From the NCBI RefSeq assembly GCF_004341235.1, contig NZ_SLUP01000007.1, positions 124,001 to 188,000 on the forward strand: 64,000 bases of DNA, in the 5' to 3' direction. Origin of the DNA: Mariniflexile fucanivorans. Its GTDB lineage: Bacteria; Bacteroidota; Bacteroidia; Flavobacteriales; Flavobacteriaceae. The notes beneath the pieces are model-generated. The model was not told the DNA's origin. It ran no database searches and saw only the letters and a list, made by a program, of their open reading frames with translations. Shown piece by piece: positions 33,615 to 43,354 of this stretch. The position numbers were made by a program, and so were the translations under genes. Each line of letters opens with the position of its first letter. Within the stretch, counting starts at the first letter, position 1.

Positions 33615-35345
33615 TTATATTAACTTCATGTCTTTTAATATGGCTTCGGCTTTAGCATCGAGAGCAGCTTCGGTTTTACTAAAATCGGCTACCGAATTTA
33701 ATTTAGTGTTTACACTCACATAAAACTTAATTTTTGGCTCCGTACCACTTGGTCTTAATGCCACTTGACTACCATCTTCTAAATAATAAATAATCACATT
33801 CGATTTTGGAATATCTATAGAAGACGTTTCTCCAGTTATCAAATTTTTCGATGTTGATAAATCATAATCTTCAATTTTTAAAACTTTAGAGCCATTTACT
33901 GTTTTAAGCGGATTTTCACGAGCATCAATCATCATTTGAGTAATTTCTTGTGCGCCTTCAATGCCTTTTTTGGTTAATGACACTAATTTTTCCTTGTAAA
34001 AACCATGTTCCATATAAAGGTTTAAAAGCTCGTTGTAAAAAGAACTGCCGTTTGCTTTTGTTGCGGCCGCTATTTCGCAAGCTAGTAGGGTAGAGGTAAC
34101 GGCATCTTTATCGCGTACAAAATCGCCTACCATATAACCAAAACTTTCTTCGCCACCACCAATAAAATCGAGTTCTGGGAAATCTTTAATAAGTTTTGCA
34201 ATCCATTTAAAACCTGTTAACACAATTTTGCTGTCCACTTTATAAGCTTCAGCTAATTTGTTCAACATAGGTGTAGATACAATAGTGGAAGCTATAAATT
34301 GGTTGCCATTAATTTTTCCGGCAGCTTTCCATTGCTTTAATAGGAAATCGGTCATCATTAACATGGTTTGATTTCCGTTAAGCAATTGTAATTTGTTTTC
34401 TGAATTACGCACAGCCACACCTAAACGGTCGCAGTCTGGGTCGGTTCCAATTACGATATCTGCATTTACTTTGTCGGCAAGTTCTAGCGCCATTTTTAAA
34501 GCGGCAGGTTCTTCAGGATTTGGTGAAGCTACTGTTGGAAAGTTTCCGTCTGGTACTTCTTGTTCCTTTACAATATGAACATTTTTAAATCCTGCACGTT
34601 TTAGAGTTTCAGGAACAGCTGTAATAGAAGTTCCGTGAAGCGATGTGAAAACAATGGTTAAATTGTCTTTTGCTTCTGCTGGTGTATTGAAGTTTGCGTT
34701 TTTAACAGATTCGTTTATAAACACATCATCAACGTCTTTACCTATATATTTTATTAATGAATCGTTGGCCTCAAATTTAATATCTGAATATTTTAAACTA
34801 TCAATAACTTTAATAATTTCTCCATCTTGTGGCGGTACTAATTGCCCGCCATCTTGCCAATATACTTTATAACCGTTGTATTCTGGCGGATTGTGTGATG
34901 CTGTTAATACAATACCACAATGGCAATTTAAATGTTTTACAGCGAACGATAATTCGGGAGTTGCCCGTAAATCTTCAAATAAATAAACTTGTATGCCATT
35001 TGCTGAAAACACATCGGCAACTACTTTAGCAAGCGATTTACTATTGTTTCTACAATCGAAAGCTATAACCGCTTTTGGTGTTTCGTTAGGAAACGATTTG
35101 TTTAGGTAATCGCTTAAGCCTTGTGTACTTTTTCCAAGGGTGTACTTATTGATGCGGTTGGTGCCCACGCCCATAATACCACGCATACCTCCAGTGCCAA
35201 ATTCTAGGTCTTTATAAAAACTTTCTTGAATGTCTTTTGGGTTGTTTGCAATGCTATTTTTTATAATAGATTGGGTTTCGGCATCAAAAGTTGGGGTTAG
35301 CCACGAGTTAATTCGATCTAAAATTTTTGGTTCAATGTGTATCAT
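33615..35345 (-). CDS. Phosphoglucomutase/phosphomannomutase
   Basis: Alpha-D-phosphohexomutase interconverting hexose 1- and 6-phosphates. All four motifs are present: phospho-Ser loop [13 protein letters not shown], metal loop [10 protein letters not shown], sugar loop GGEESFGYM and phosphate loop [10 protein letters not shown]. 576 aa, the size of the PgmB-like long form. A TACTTTTG -7 box lies 24 bp upstream on its strand. Preference between glucose and mannose is not visible from sequence. Confidence 0.93.
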   Translation of the reverse strand: MIHIEPKILDRINSWLTPTFDAETQSIIKNSIANNPKDIQESFYKDLEFGTGGMRGIMGVGTNRINKYTLGKSTQGLSDYLNKSFPNETPKAVIAFDCRNNSKSLAKVVADVFSANGIQVYLFEDLRATPELSFAVKHLNCHCGIVLTASHNPPEYNGYKVYWQDGGQLVPPQDGEIIKVIDSLKYSDIKFEANDSLIKYIGKDVDDVFINESVKNANFNTPAEAKDNLTIVFTSLHGTSITAVPETLKRAGFKNVHIVKEQEVPDGNFPTVASPNPEEPAALKMALELADKVNADIVIGTDPDCDRLGVAVRNSENKLQLLNGNQTMLMMTDFLLKQWKAAGKINGNQFIASTIVSTPMLNKLAEAYKVDSKIVLTGFKWIAKLIKDFPELDFIGGGEESFGYMVGDFVRDKDAVTSTLLACEIAAATKANGSSFYNELLNLYMEHGFYKEKLVSLTKKGIEGAQEITQMMIDARENPLKTVNGSKVLKIEDYDLSTSKNLITGETSSIDIPKSNVIIYYLEDGSQVALRPSGTEPKIKFYVSVNTKLNSVADFSKTEAALDAKAEAILKDMKLI

Positions 35346-35479
35346 AATGTCTTAAAAATAATAAGTTTCAAAAGTAATTAATAGTAAGAGAATATTTTTG
35401 TAAAAGTTACTAATTTGAACTGAAATGTTAATGTTTTAGGATTATTTTTTTGTTATTTATTTAAAATTAGTGTTTTGAA

Positions 35480-35622
35480 CTTGTTTTTTTGCGTTAGAGA
35501 TTGCAATGGTAAGCCCACAGCCACTTAGGAGCGAGAACTTGTAACCCTTCGTCTGCACTTAGTGTTAACTGCTAACTCGACCTAGTTTACTGGACTTGTT
35601 TCAGGATAATGCTAACGCCCAA
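35480..35622. repeat. GC-richer intergenic repeat-like element bounded by inverted GCGTTAG
   Basis: Between two minus-strand genes lies a stretch clearly richer in G and C than its AT-rich flanks. It begins GCGTTAGAGATTGCAATGG and ends TGCTAACGCCC, so GCGTTAG is repeated inverted at its ends. From memory, intergenic elements beginning GCGTTAGGGATTG and ending AACGCCC are common in Flavobacteriaceae. That recognition is not verified, and the function is unknown (mobile palindrome or structured RNA). Confidence 0.5.
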
Positions 35623-35626
35623 ATAT

Positions 35627-36577
35627 TTATTCTAAATTTAGTGCTTCTTTTATTGAATAGCGTTTTTTATCTTCTTTAGTACGTAAAATGATTTCACCCA
35701 AAAAACCAGCAACAAAAAATTGTGTGCCAATTATCATGGTTGAAAGCGACAAATAGAATTGTGGTCTATCGGTAATAAGTCTGCCCGTTGGGTTTAAAAA
35801 CAGTTTGTCGATTCCTAAATAGAGGGCAAAACCAAAACCGATGGCGAACATGATAAAGCCTAAAGCGCCAAATAAATGCATGGGGCGTTTGCCAAAACTT
35901 GATAAAAACCAGATGGTGATTAGATCTAAAAAACCATTGATAAACCGGTTCATGCCAAATTTGGTTTCACCATATTTTCTCGCTTGGTGCTGAACCACTT
36001 TTTCGGTAATTTTTACGAAGCCTGCATTTTTTGCTAAAACAGGAATGTAACGGTGCATTTCGCCATTAACATCAATATTTTTAACGACATCTTTTCGGAA
36101 TGCTTTTAGTCCGCAGTTAAAATCGTTTAGTTTAACTCCTGATGTTTTTCTAGCAGCCCAATTGAATAGTTTTGATGGTAAATTTTTTGAAATAACGGAA
36201 TCGTAACGTTTCTTTTTCCAGCCAGAAACCAAATCAAAACCATCTTTTACTATTAAGTTGTAAAGTTCGGGGATTTCATCTGGATTATCTTGTAAGTCGG
36301 CATCCATGGTTATAATTACATCGCCCGTAGCTTTTTCAAAACCAGCATGTAAGGCTTGCGATTTTCCGAAATTTCTAAGAAATTGAATACCTTTTACATT
36401 AGGGTTTTGAGATGATAAATGGGTGATAACATTCCAAGAGCCATCAGTACTGCCATCATCAATAAAAATGATTTCGTATGAAAAATGATTGGATTGCATA
36501 ACCCTAGCAATCCAATCGTGTAATTCGGTTAAAGAATCTTGTTCGTTAAGTAGTGGTATGACTACTGATATGTTCAT
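35627..36577 (-). CDS. Family 2 glycosyltransferase, DPM1/GtrB-like, with two C-terminal membrane helices
   Basis: GT-A fold domain with FIDDGSTDGSW and MDADLQDNPDEIPEL, the nucleotide-sugar and metal-binding sites, then FNCGLKAFRKDV and QHQARKYGETKFG. Two membrane helices follow (about residues 230-255 and 270-300). This layout fits enzymes that move a sugar from UDP- or GDP-sugar onto a polyprenyl phosphate. 316 aa. Probably with the next gene (DUF4199) in one unit, 41 bp apart. Confidence 0.9.
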   Translation of the reverse strand: MNISVVIPLLNEQDSLTELHDWIARVMQSNHFSYEIIFIDDGSTDGSWNVITHLSSQNPNVKGIQFLRNFGKSQALHAGFEKATGDVIITMDADLQDNPDEIPELYNLIVKDGFDLVSGWKKKRYDSVISKNLPSKLFNWAARKTSGVKLNDFNCGLKAFRKDVVKNIDVNGEMHRYIPVLAKNAGFVKITEKVVQHQARKYGETKFGMNRFINGFLDLITIWFLSSFGKRPMHLFGALGFIMFAIGFGFALYLGIDKLFLNPTGRLITDRPQFYLSLSTMIIGTQFFVAGFLGEIILRTKEDKKRYSIKEALNLE

Positions 36578-36618
36578 TTAAAGGCTTTCAAAAAGTTGAT
36601 GCTTCAAAAATACAGAAT

Positions 36619-37149
36619 TTATTCGGTGTCGGGTTTACTTTTTTTCATAGCTGCAGCAACGATTAATCCTATAATGCTAAAAAACACTAAGTAACCAGCT
36701 AATCCTTTTACGATACTAAGTAGCCCGAACTGGTCTTGATTCTCAATATTCTCTACTGCTTGGGCAATGGCTTCGCTTGGTGTATTGAAACCTTCCATCA
36801 TTTGAATCGTTTTTTCAATAGTCATTTCTTTTAAAAGAGCTGCAGCATCTGTATCAATTACGTTAAATAGTAGAAATGACACGAAGGTGCTTATAACCAG
36901 ACCAATTAGAACAGTAATGAAATAAGCAGTGAATGCTTCTTTAAAACTAGCGTAACTGTCTTGTGCTTGTTTTATTTTTGCTACAGATACAATACCAAAA
37001 GCAACAATAACAATTAAAATAACTATGCCATACCACATTTCTGTTAGTAATTCCAAGCTTATAGCATAGGCAAGTACAGTAAAAAGTGCGAGTAAAACAC
37101 CTAAATATAAACCGTAATTCGTAGCGATTGATTTTACAGATTTTTCCAT
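36619..37149 (-). CDS. DUF4199 membrane protein
   Basis: 176 aa with four membrane segments (GLYLGVLLALFTVLAYAI, MWYGIVILIVIVAFGIVSVA, AYFITVLIGLVISTFVSFLLF, GLAGYLVFFSIIGLIVAAAM) and a Lys-rich C-terminus. Matches the DUF4199 family of Bacteroidota, which often precedes a GT2 gene, as here. Function unknown. Confidence 0.85.
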   Translation of the reverse strand: MEKSVKSIATNYGLYLGVLLALFTVLAYAISLELLTEMWYGIVILIVIVAFGIVSVAKIKQAQDSYASFKEAFTAYFITVLIGLVISTFVSFLLFNVIDTDAAALLKEMTIEKTIQMMEGFNTPSEAIAQAVENIENQDQFGLLSIVKGLAGYLVFFSIIGLIVAAAMKKSKPDTE

Positions 37150-37240
37150 AATTTTGTATTTATTGAGATTAGTTTTTAGTTAGTATCCAAAGATAGTAAT
37201 TCGTTACATAAATTTTAGTAATAAAAAATGTAAAAAAGTA

Positions 37241-37270
37241 TTGCAAGATTGTAAAAAATGCTTATTTTTG
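37241..37270 (+). promoter_or_regulatory. Primary-sigma promoter of rpmE2
   Basis: TTG (37241-37243), 19-bp spacer, TATTTTTG (37263-37270): the Bacteroidota consensus TTG-N19-TAnnTTTG, 93 bp before the L31 start. Confidence 0.65.
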
Positions 37271-37363
37271 CAAACCAAAATTGAAAAGAATATTAAAGCT
37301 TTAAGCGATGAAACACTTTTTTGAGTGTTACATCTGTCAGAAGAAAAAAATAAATATCAGCAG

Positions 37364-37615
37364 ATGAAAAAAGATATACATCCAGAAAATTATAGAATTG
37401 TAGCATTTAAAGATATGTCTAACGAAGATGTGTTTTTAACTAAATCTACTGCAAGCACAAGTGAAACTTTAGAGGTTGATGGTGTTGAGTATCCACTTAT
37501 TAAAATGGAGATTTCTAGAACATCGCACCCATTTTACACTGGTAAATCTAAATTAATAGATACTGCTGGTCGTATTGATAAATTCAAAAACAAATACGCT
37601 AAGTTTAGTAAATAA
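37364..37615 (+). CDS. rpmE2: 50S ribosomal protein L31 type B
   Basis: Start at ATG 37364 ([20 protein letters not shown]), giving the normal 83 aa; the longer frame to 37325 is not conserved. Contains [21 protein letters not shown], typical of L31. The zinc-binding cysteines of type A are absent, so this is the zinc-free type B form. Confidence 0.95.
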   Translation: MKKDIHPENYRIVAFKDMSNEDVFLTKSTASTSETLEVDGVEYPLIKMEISRTSHPFYTGKSKLIDTAGRIDKFKNKYAKFSK

Positions 37616-37633
37616 GCTTAAACAACTATATAC

Positions 37634-37668
37634 AAAGCCTTCTATATTTAATATGGAAGGCTTTTTTA
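37634..37668 (+). terminator. Terminator of rpmE2
   Basis: AAAGCCTTCTATA (37634-37646) pairs with 37652-37664 (one wobble), followed by T's. Confidence 0.78.
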
Positions 37669-37765
37669 TTTTCTATAATTAAACTACTTTTGATTTGAAA
37701 ACCAACAAAGTTATAGTTTGAGTGAGCAACTTTAAACTTTAAACTTTCCAAACTTTAAAATTCTT

Positions 37766-38941
37766 ATGAATTATATTCTTTTTGATGGACCATCGCGTAA
37801 CAACTTATTGCCATTTACATACACACGTCCTGTTGCCGATATAAGAATAGGAATTTTAACCATTCGAGAAAAATGGGAAATGTTTTTAGATTCTACAACC
37901 ACAACCATTACCGAAGATTATTTATCCGATAAATATCCTATGGTAGAAATGGATGAAAATGTGATGATAAACGCCTCTTATCTTCCAAACTTAGAATTGG
38001 TAGAGATGGTGAAAGATTTACGGGAAAATCAGGCCATTTTTAAAGATGAAGATGTAATTGCTTTTTTTTCAAAAGATACACAAGAAGAGGTTGATTTTGA
38101 TACGTATGAAGCCATTGAATTTGATGCTGATGTTTTAAAAGTTGAACATACTTGGGATCTGTTTTCAAAAAATGATGACGCCATACAAGAAGATTTTAAT
38201 TTAATTACAGACGGAAGAGTCTCAAAACCTATTCCATCGAGTAATAATGTAATAGCCGCTGAAAATATTTTTATTGAAGAAGGAGCTACGTTAGAATTTA
38301 CTACGCTAAACGCTACTAATGGCCCTATTTACATAGGTAAAAATGCTTTGATAATGGAAGGGACTTTAATTCGTGGTCCTTTTGCATTGTGTGAAGAAGC
38401 TATTGTTAAAATGGGCGCTAGAATTTATGGAGCTACTACGGTTGGGCCTTCAAGTAAAGTAGGAGGAGAGATAAATAATGCCGTATTATTTGCAAATTCA
38501 AATAAAGGACATGATGGGTATTTGGGAAACTCCGTTTTAGGTGAATGGTGCAATTTAGGCGCCGATACCAATACGTCAAATTTGAAAAATAATTATGCCG
38601 AAGTCCGTTTATGGGACTACCAAACCGAAAGTTTTGCAAGAACAGGCTTGCAATTTTGTGGACTTATGATGGGTGACCATAGTAAATGTGGTATAAACAC
38701 CATGTTTAATACCGGTACGGTAGTGGGTGTTAGTGCCAATATTTACGGGAGTGGCTTTCCAAGAAATTTTATACCAAGTTTTAGTTGGGGCGGAAGTGCA
38801 GGTTTTACAACCTATTTAACTAAAAAGGCTTTTGAAGTAGCCGAAGTGGTGATGTCTAGACGACATATTGAATTTACCGATCAAGATAAAGCTATTTTAG
38901 AACACGTATTTGAAGAAACTAAAAAGTATAGAAGGGATTAG
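37766..38941 (+). CDS. Alternative GlmU-like sugar nucleotidyltransferase
   Basis: A 391-aa protein starting MNYILFDGPSRNNLLPFTYTRPVADIRIGILTIREKWE, a signature of the alternative bacterial GlmU family (putative nucleotidyltransferase plus left-handed beta-helix acyltransferase). The C-terminal half shows hexapeptide repeats (IYIGKNALIMEGTLIRGPF, GARIYGATTVGPSSKVGG, NSVLGEWCNLGADTNTSNLKNNY). Likely works on UDP-GlcNAc or a related sugar nucleotide for envelope synthesis. Exact reaction unproven. Confidence 0.85.
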   Translation: MNYILFDGPSRNNLLPFTYTRPVADIRIGILTIREKWEMFLDSTTTTITEDYLSDKYPMVEMDENVMINASYLPNLELVEMVKDLRENQAIFKDEDVIAFFSKDTQEEVDFDTYEAIEFDADVLKVEHTWDLFSKNDDAIQEDFNLITDGRVSKPIPSSNNVIAAENIFIEEGATLEFTTLNATNGPIYIGKNALIMEGTLIRGPFALCEEAIVKMGARIYGATTVGPSSKVGGEINNAVLFANSNKGHDGYLGNSVLGEWCNLGADTNTSNLKNNYAEVRLWDYQTESFARTGLQFCGLMMGDHSKCGINTMFNTGTVVGVSANIYGSGFPRNFIPSFSWGGSAGFTTYLTKKAFEVAEVVMSRRHIEFTDQDKAILEHVFEETKKYRRD

Positions 38942-39012
38942 TTTTTTAGTCTAAGTTTATTATCTCAGTTCTAGTTAGGGTATTAAGAATGCTGTGCCTT
39001 TTGTATAATAAT

Positions 39013-40638
39013 TCAGTTCAAGCCAGTTTTTTTTACCCGTTTCAATTCCAATAAATTAATAGGGTTAATCCCTAAACCAGTCACGTTTTTACGTGTAAAA
39101 CGTACCACTTCATCATAAAACATCACAACTACAGGTGCTTTCTCCATCACTAAACTATCCATCTTTTTATAGAGTCGTTCTCGTTTTTTTGTATCGGTTA
39201 TGGTGAAAGCTTCTTCATACCATTGGTCAAATTGTACAGAATTAAAGTGGCTGTAATTAGGGCCGTTTGGTGCAAAGTTTTTGCTGTAATATAATGAAAG
39301 GTAATTTTCAGCATCTGGGTAATCGGCAACCCAACTGGCTCTAAAAATATCTAGTTTTCCGTTGGCTTTTGCATCCTTTAAAGTGGCAGCAGGAATGACA
39401 TCTACATTAACAAGTAATCCAATCTTTTGAAGTTCTCGCTGTATGTATTCACAAAAACTTAAATAATTACTAGTGGTTGTAATGGATATTTCAGGGTTTT
39501 GTACGCCCGTTTCTTTTTTGAATTGAGTAATCAATTGTTTTGCTTTTTCAGGTTGAAAATCGAACCCTAAAGTTTCGTTGTAACCCGGTAGCCCTTTTGG
39601 AATAAAACCACCATTTGCAGGGATACCAACACCGTTACGTAAATAAACCATCATTTTTTTTCTATCGAACCCGTAATTAACCGCTTTTCTTATCAGTTCC
39701 GATTGTATTTCAGGAATTTTAGAATCCATATAAAACGCTAAATATTCAGTGTTTAGATAAGGACCACGAATCATATTCACATCGTTTTTATATAAATTTC
39801 TAAGTTGTCCGTCTGCGGTTAAAATTTCATCTTTATAGGATGCATCTAAACCCGAAACAAAATCGATATTTCCTTGGGCAAACTGTAAAAATTCACTTTG
39901 TTTATCTGGTAAAAAGGTAATTGAAACGGCTTCTAAATAAGGTAATTTATTATCGTTTTCATCGGTTTCAAAGTAATCTGTATTTTTTCTAAAAACCAAT
40001 TTTATGTTTTCTTCCCAACGTTTAAATTTAAAAGGACCTGTGCCAATGGGATGTGATCTAAAATCATTACCATAATATTCTACAATTTCTTTAGGAACCA
40101 CCGAGCAGTATTTCATTGTAAGTAACCCTAAAAAAGCAGGAAACGGTTGTTTTAATTGAACCTGAAAAAGGGTGTCGTTAATAGCTTTAAAACCATCAAC
40201 TTTGGACAAAACCCAACTTCCAGGGGAAGCAATTTGCTCGTCCAGCAACCGGTTTAAACTGTATTCAAAATCGTAAGCCTTTACTGTTCTAGTGGAATCT
40301 TTTCCGAACAAGATATCTTTATGGAAATACACATCGTTGCGCAATGAAAATGAGTAGGTAAGGGCATCATCGGAAATACTCCAATTTTTAGCAATACAGG
40401 GTTGCACATTTAATTGTGTATCCATTTGTACCAAACCGTTAAATAATTGGTTTGTGGCCCAAATATCGGCTATATCTTTAGAAAAAGCAGGGTCTAAAGA
40501 TCCTATGTTTTTGTGTTCGTTGTATCTAAAAACAAGTGAATCATTATTATTTGTAGTTTTCTTATTGCACGAAATAAATAGTTGCAACATTAAACATACT
40601 GTAAAATATTTTAAAATTTCCGAATTCTTTATTTTCAC
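39013..40638 (-). CDS. Peptide/oligopeptide ABC transporter substrate-binding lipoprotein (SBP_bac_5)
   Basis: Lipobox LFISC (Cys about residue 24), then the family-5 binding protein fold: SLDPAFSKDIADIWATNQLFNGLV, SFSLRNDVYFHKD, GTGPFKFKRWEENIKLVFRKN, YGFDRKKMMVYLRNGVGIPANG and ADYPDAENYLSLYYSKN. 541 aa. No permease or ATPase genes adjoin, so it works with components encoded elsewhere or acts alone. DppA/OppA-like, ligand unknown. Confidence 0.88.
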   Translation of the reverse strand: MKIKNSEILKYFTVCLMLQLFISCNKKTTNNNDSLVFRYNEHKNIGSLDPAFSKDIADIWATNQLFNGLVQMDTQLNVQPCIAKNWSISDDALTYSFSLRNDVYFHKDILFGKDSTRTVKAYDFEYSLNRLLDEQIASPGSWVLSKVDGFKAINDTLFQVQLKQPFPAFLGLLTMKYCSVVPKEIVEYYGNDFRSHPIGTGPFKFKRWEENIKLVFRKNTDYFETDENDNKLPYLEAVSITFLPDKQSEFLQFAQGNIDFVSGLDASYKDEILTADGQLRNLYKNDVNMIRGPYLNTEYLAFYMDSKIPEIQSELIRKAVNYGFDRKKMMVYLRNGVGIPANGGFIPKGLPGYNETLGFDFQPEKAKQLITQFKKETGVQNPEISITTTSNYLSFCEYIQRELQKIGLLVNVDVIPAATLKDAKANGKLDIFRASWVADYPDAENYLSLYYSKNFAPNGPNYSHFNSVQFDQWYEEAFTITDTKKRERLYKKMDSLVMEKAPVVVMFYDEVVRFTRKNVTGLGINPINLLELKRVKKTGLN

Positions 40639-40819
40639 AATTATATTTTTAAACCATTCAAAAATAAAGTTTTTATTATCTATTTCTAATTATTTATGTA
40701 GTTAAAAAAAATGTGACTTTTTATTAAGTGCTGTGTCTGATAAAATAGTTAGATAGCATTACTGTTAATAATAACCCAAGTCTTTCAATTGTTATAATAT
40801 AATGCTATGGATTTTAATT

Positions 40820-40852
40820 AAGAGCGTTTCGGTTTTGAAACGCTCTTTTTTT
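40820..40852. terminator. Bidirectional hairpin upstream of mtaB
   Basis: AAGAGCGTTTC (40820-40830) pairs with GAAACGCTCTT (40837-40847) and is followed by a T run. The TTG of the mtaB promoter lies in its loop and stem edge, so hairpin and promoter overlap. There is no upstream plus-strand gene that obviously needs termination. Confidence 0.65.
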
Positions 40853-40863
40853 ATTTAACTTTG
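40835..40863 (+). promoter_or_regulatory. Primary-sigma promoter of mtaB
   Basis: TTG (40835-40837), 18-bp spacer, TAACTTTG (40856-40863), 17 bp before the mtaB ATG, so the leader is very short. Confidence 0.6.
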
Positions 40864-40880
40864 CACCTTTAATAATTGAA

Positions 40881-42212
40881 ATGAATTCTCGAAAAAAAGT
40901 CGCATTTTATACGTTAGGTTGTAAACTTAATTTTTCTGAAACATCTACGATTGCCAGAAGTTTTACAGATGAAGGGTTTGATCGTGTAGATTTTTCTGAA
41001 AATGCCGATATTTATGTAATAAACACCTGTTCGGTAACCGAAAATGCCGACAAGCGTTTTAAAAGCATTGTAAAACAAGCTCAAAGAGCCAATCCGAAAG
41101 CATTTGTAGCTGCAGTAGGTTGTTATGCGCAATTAAAACCGCAAGAATTGGCCGATGTTAATGGTGTAGATTTGGTTTTGGGAGCTACCGAGAAATTTAA
41201 AATCACCGATTATTTAAACGATCTTTCTAAAAACGATTTTGGTGAAGTGCATTCTTGTGAAATTGAGGAAGCCGATTTTTATGTAGGCAGTTATTCCATA
41301 GGCGATAGAACACGAGCCTTTTTAAAAGTACAAGATGGTTGCGATTATAAATGTACATATTGCACCATTCCATTAGCACGGGGTATTTCTCGAAGTGATA
41401 CCATGCAAAGTGTATTGAAAAATGCCAAGGAAATTTCAGCTCAAAACATAAAAGAAATTGTGTTAACGGGTGTGAATATTGGCGATTATGGTAAAGGTGA
41501 ATTCGGAAATAAAACACATGAACATACTTTTTTAGATTTGGTAACCGAATTAGATAAAGTAAAAGGCATTGAGCGTTTACGAATCTCATCTATTGAGCCT
41601 AACCTGTTAAAAAATGAAACCATCGATTTGGTTTCAAAATCTAGAGCATTTGTACCTCATTTTCATATTCCATTGCAAAGTGGAAGTAATGAAATTCTTA
41701 AAAAAATGAAACGTCGTTATATGCGCGAATTGTATGTGGACAGAGTTTCAAAAATAAAAGAGGTGATGCCGCATGCTTGTATAGGTGTTGACGTTATTGT
41801 GGGGTTTCCGGGCGAAACAGATGCGCATTTTTTAGAGTCTTATAACTTTTTAAACGAGTTAGATATTTCATATTTACATGTGTTTACATATTCTGAGCGT
41901 GATAATACCGAAGCGGTAGAAATGGATGGTGTGGTGCCTATGAATGTGAGAAATAAGCGTAGTAAAATGTTACGAGGATTATCTGTAAAAAAGCGTCGTG
42001 CGTTTTATGAAAGTCAATTAGGAACTACCAGATCGGTGTTGTTTGAAAGTGAAAACAAAGAAGGTTACATTAATGGATTCACCGAGAATTACGTTAAAGT
42101 AAAAGCACCTTGGAATCCGGAATTAGTAAATACATTACATGAGGTTCTACTTACCAAAATTGATGATGATGGATTGGTGAGATTTGATTTTGTAGAAGTG
42201 CTTTCCAATTAA
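40881..42212 (+). CDS. mtaB: tRNA t6A37 methylthiotransferase MtaB
   Basis: Radical-SAM enzyme adding a methylthio group to t6A37 of tRNA. The N-terminal UPF0004 domain has three cluster cysteines (TLGCKLNF, INTCSVTE, VGCYAQ), then the radical-SAM triad in QDGCDYKCTYCTIPLARG and a C-terminal TRAM-like region (GYINGFTENYVKVKAPW). 443 aa, typical. MtaB rather than MiaB or RimO is chosen from the KLNFSETS and ENADKRFK segments. Confidence 0.92.
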   Translation: MNSRKKVAFYTLGCKLNFSETSTIARSFTDEGFDRVDFSENADIYVINTCSVTENADKRFKSIVKQAQRANPKAFVAAVGCYAQLKPQELADVNGVDLVLGATEKFKITDYLNDLSKNDFGEVHSCEIEEADFYVGSYSIGDRTRAFLKVQDGCDYKCTYCTIPLARGISRSDTMQSVLKNAKEISAQNIKEIVLTGVNIGDYGKGEFGNKTHEHTFLDLVTELDKVKGIERLRISSIEPNLLKNETIDLVSKSRAFVPHFHIPLQSGSNEILKKMKRRYMRELYVDRVSKIKEVMPHACIGVDVIVGFPGETDAHFLESYNFLNELDISYLHVFTYSERDNTEAVEMDGVVPMNVRNKRSKMLRGLSVKKRRAFYESQLGTTRSVLFESENKEGYINGFTENYVKVKAPWNPELVNTLHEVLLTKIDDDGLVRFDFVEVLSN

Positions 42213-42323
42213 AACTATACTTACTTACAAATTATCCGAATTATATTCCGTTTGTCGTTAATTGTAAGTCAAATTAAATTCAGCTTAATACTTTTATTGA
42301 CAACTTCCTTAGTTGTCCCAAAT

Positions 42324-42812
42324 ATGAAAAGAATAATTTTAGCTTTAGTATTATTCACTTTAGTGTTCGTTAGTTGCTCTTCTGATAGCGTTAACGGTGT
42401 TTGGGTATTAACCGAATGGAACGTAAACAACGGATTCGATATAAATAATGATGGTATTATCAACACAAATATATTGAATGAAATAGAGTGTGTAAATAAC
42501 GAAACTTTGGTTTTTGATTCGAAAGGTGTGGTTACTTCAAATAACACGTTCAATCCAAGCATAGACATTGTGTTGGTAAACGGCACTTCAAATAACTATG
42601 TTTTTAATGTTGAATGTGATGAAGAAGGTGTTATAAGTTTTGCGACAACATATACTATAAATGGAAATGAAGTTTTAATTAGTGATAGGGTTGCAACCGT
42701 AAACGGGAATAAGTTATCTCGTGTATTTGTGGATGCTATTAAAATTTATAATGAAGATTTAACCGAAATAATCGCGAGTAAAGATTTAACGTTGGTTTAT
42801 ACAAAGCAGTAA
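42324..42812 (+). CDS. Small lipocalin-like lipoprotein
   Basis: Start at ATG 42324 (MKRIILALVLFTLVFVSC, lipobox Cys 18); the frame is open further 5' but without a better start. The rest, about 145 residues, has the GVWVLTEWNV opening and beta-rich make-up of lipocalin-like proteins common in Flavobacteriaceae. It also has a calcium-loop-like DINNDGIINTN. Ligand unknown. Confidence 0.72.
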   Translation: MKRIILALVLFTLVFVSCSSDSVNGVWVLTEWNVNNGFDINNDGIINTNILNEIECVNNETLVFDSKGVVTSNNTFNPSIDIVLVNGTSNNYVFNVECDEEGVISFATTYTINGNEVLISDRVATVNGNKLSRVFVDAIKIYNEDLTEIIASKDLTLVYTKQ

Positions 42813-42832
42813 TTTTTATTTGTAAAACAAAA

Positions 42833-42864
42833 AATCCAAAGCTATGAACTTTGGATTCTGTATT
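42833..42864. terminator. Terminator between convergent lipocalin-like and GNAT genes
   Basis: AATCCAAAG (42833-42841) pairs perfectly with CTTTGGATT (42849-42857), with A-rich and T-rich flanks, so it can serve both directions. Confidence 0.72.
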
Positions 42865-42889
42865 TTTTTGTAAATCGTAAATTAAGAAA

Positions 42890-43186
42890 TCATATCCTTA
42901 AACCAACCGGAAGCATGCGTTTATATTTTCGGTTACTTCTTACAAATTTAGCGATTTCTGGGCTAGTGGGTACAACACTTAGGTTACGTTCTTCAATTTG
43001 CTCAAACACAGCCGCTAAAAATTCTTTACAAAAATTGTCATCGTTAATTTCTTCGGGAATGATAAGTTTAGTTAAAAAAATTTTTCGTTCTTGCAGTGAG
43101 TATTCTATTTTAGCAAGGTGATTGTCAATTTTAAGTTCAAATTGGCGTAAAAAATCGTTGTCTATTAATTCTGCAGCATCAATCAT
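42890..43186 (-). CDS. Small GNAT-like N-acetyltransferase
   Basis: 98 aa. It matches the short acetyltransferase-like proteins of this group: EYSLQERKIFLTKLIIPEEINDDNF, then VVPTSPEIAKFVRSNRKYKRMLPVGL, where the SPEIAKF segment corresponds to the acetyl-CoA site of the YjdJ-type family. A minus-strand TAATTTTG box lies about 70 bp upstream. Substrate unknown. Confidence 0.75.
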   Translation of the reverse strand: MIDAAELIDNDFLRQFELKIDNHLAKIEYSLQERKIFLTKLIIPEEINDDNFCKEFLAAVFEQIEERNLSVVPTSPEIAKFVRSNRKYKRMLPVGLRI

Positions 43187-43354
43187 GGTAAGTTTTTTTA
43201 TTTCTTCTTAAGGAATCTAAAATAGTGAGTGCTATTTATATAACTTTGTTATGCAAAATTACGTAAAATAATCATTACTAAAAAGTAAAATAAAGGTTAA
43301 TGCCTTATAAAATAAACTATTACAGTTAGTTTATTGTTTTTTATCTTAGAATTT

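Noticed and set aside
35480-35622. Integron attC site
   Set aside because: The inverted ends read GTTAG...CTAAC, the reverse of the RYYYAAC...GTTRRRY order of attC, and no integrase or cassette array is seen.
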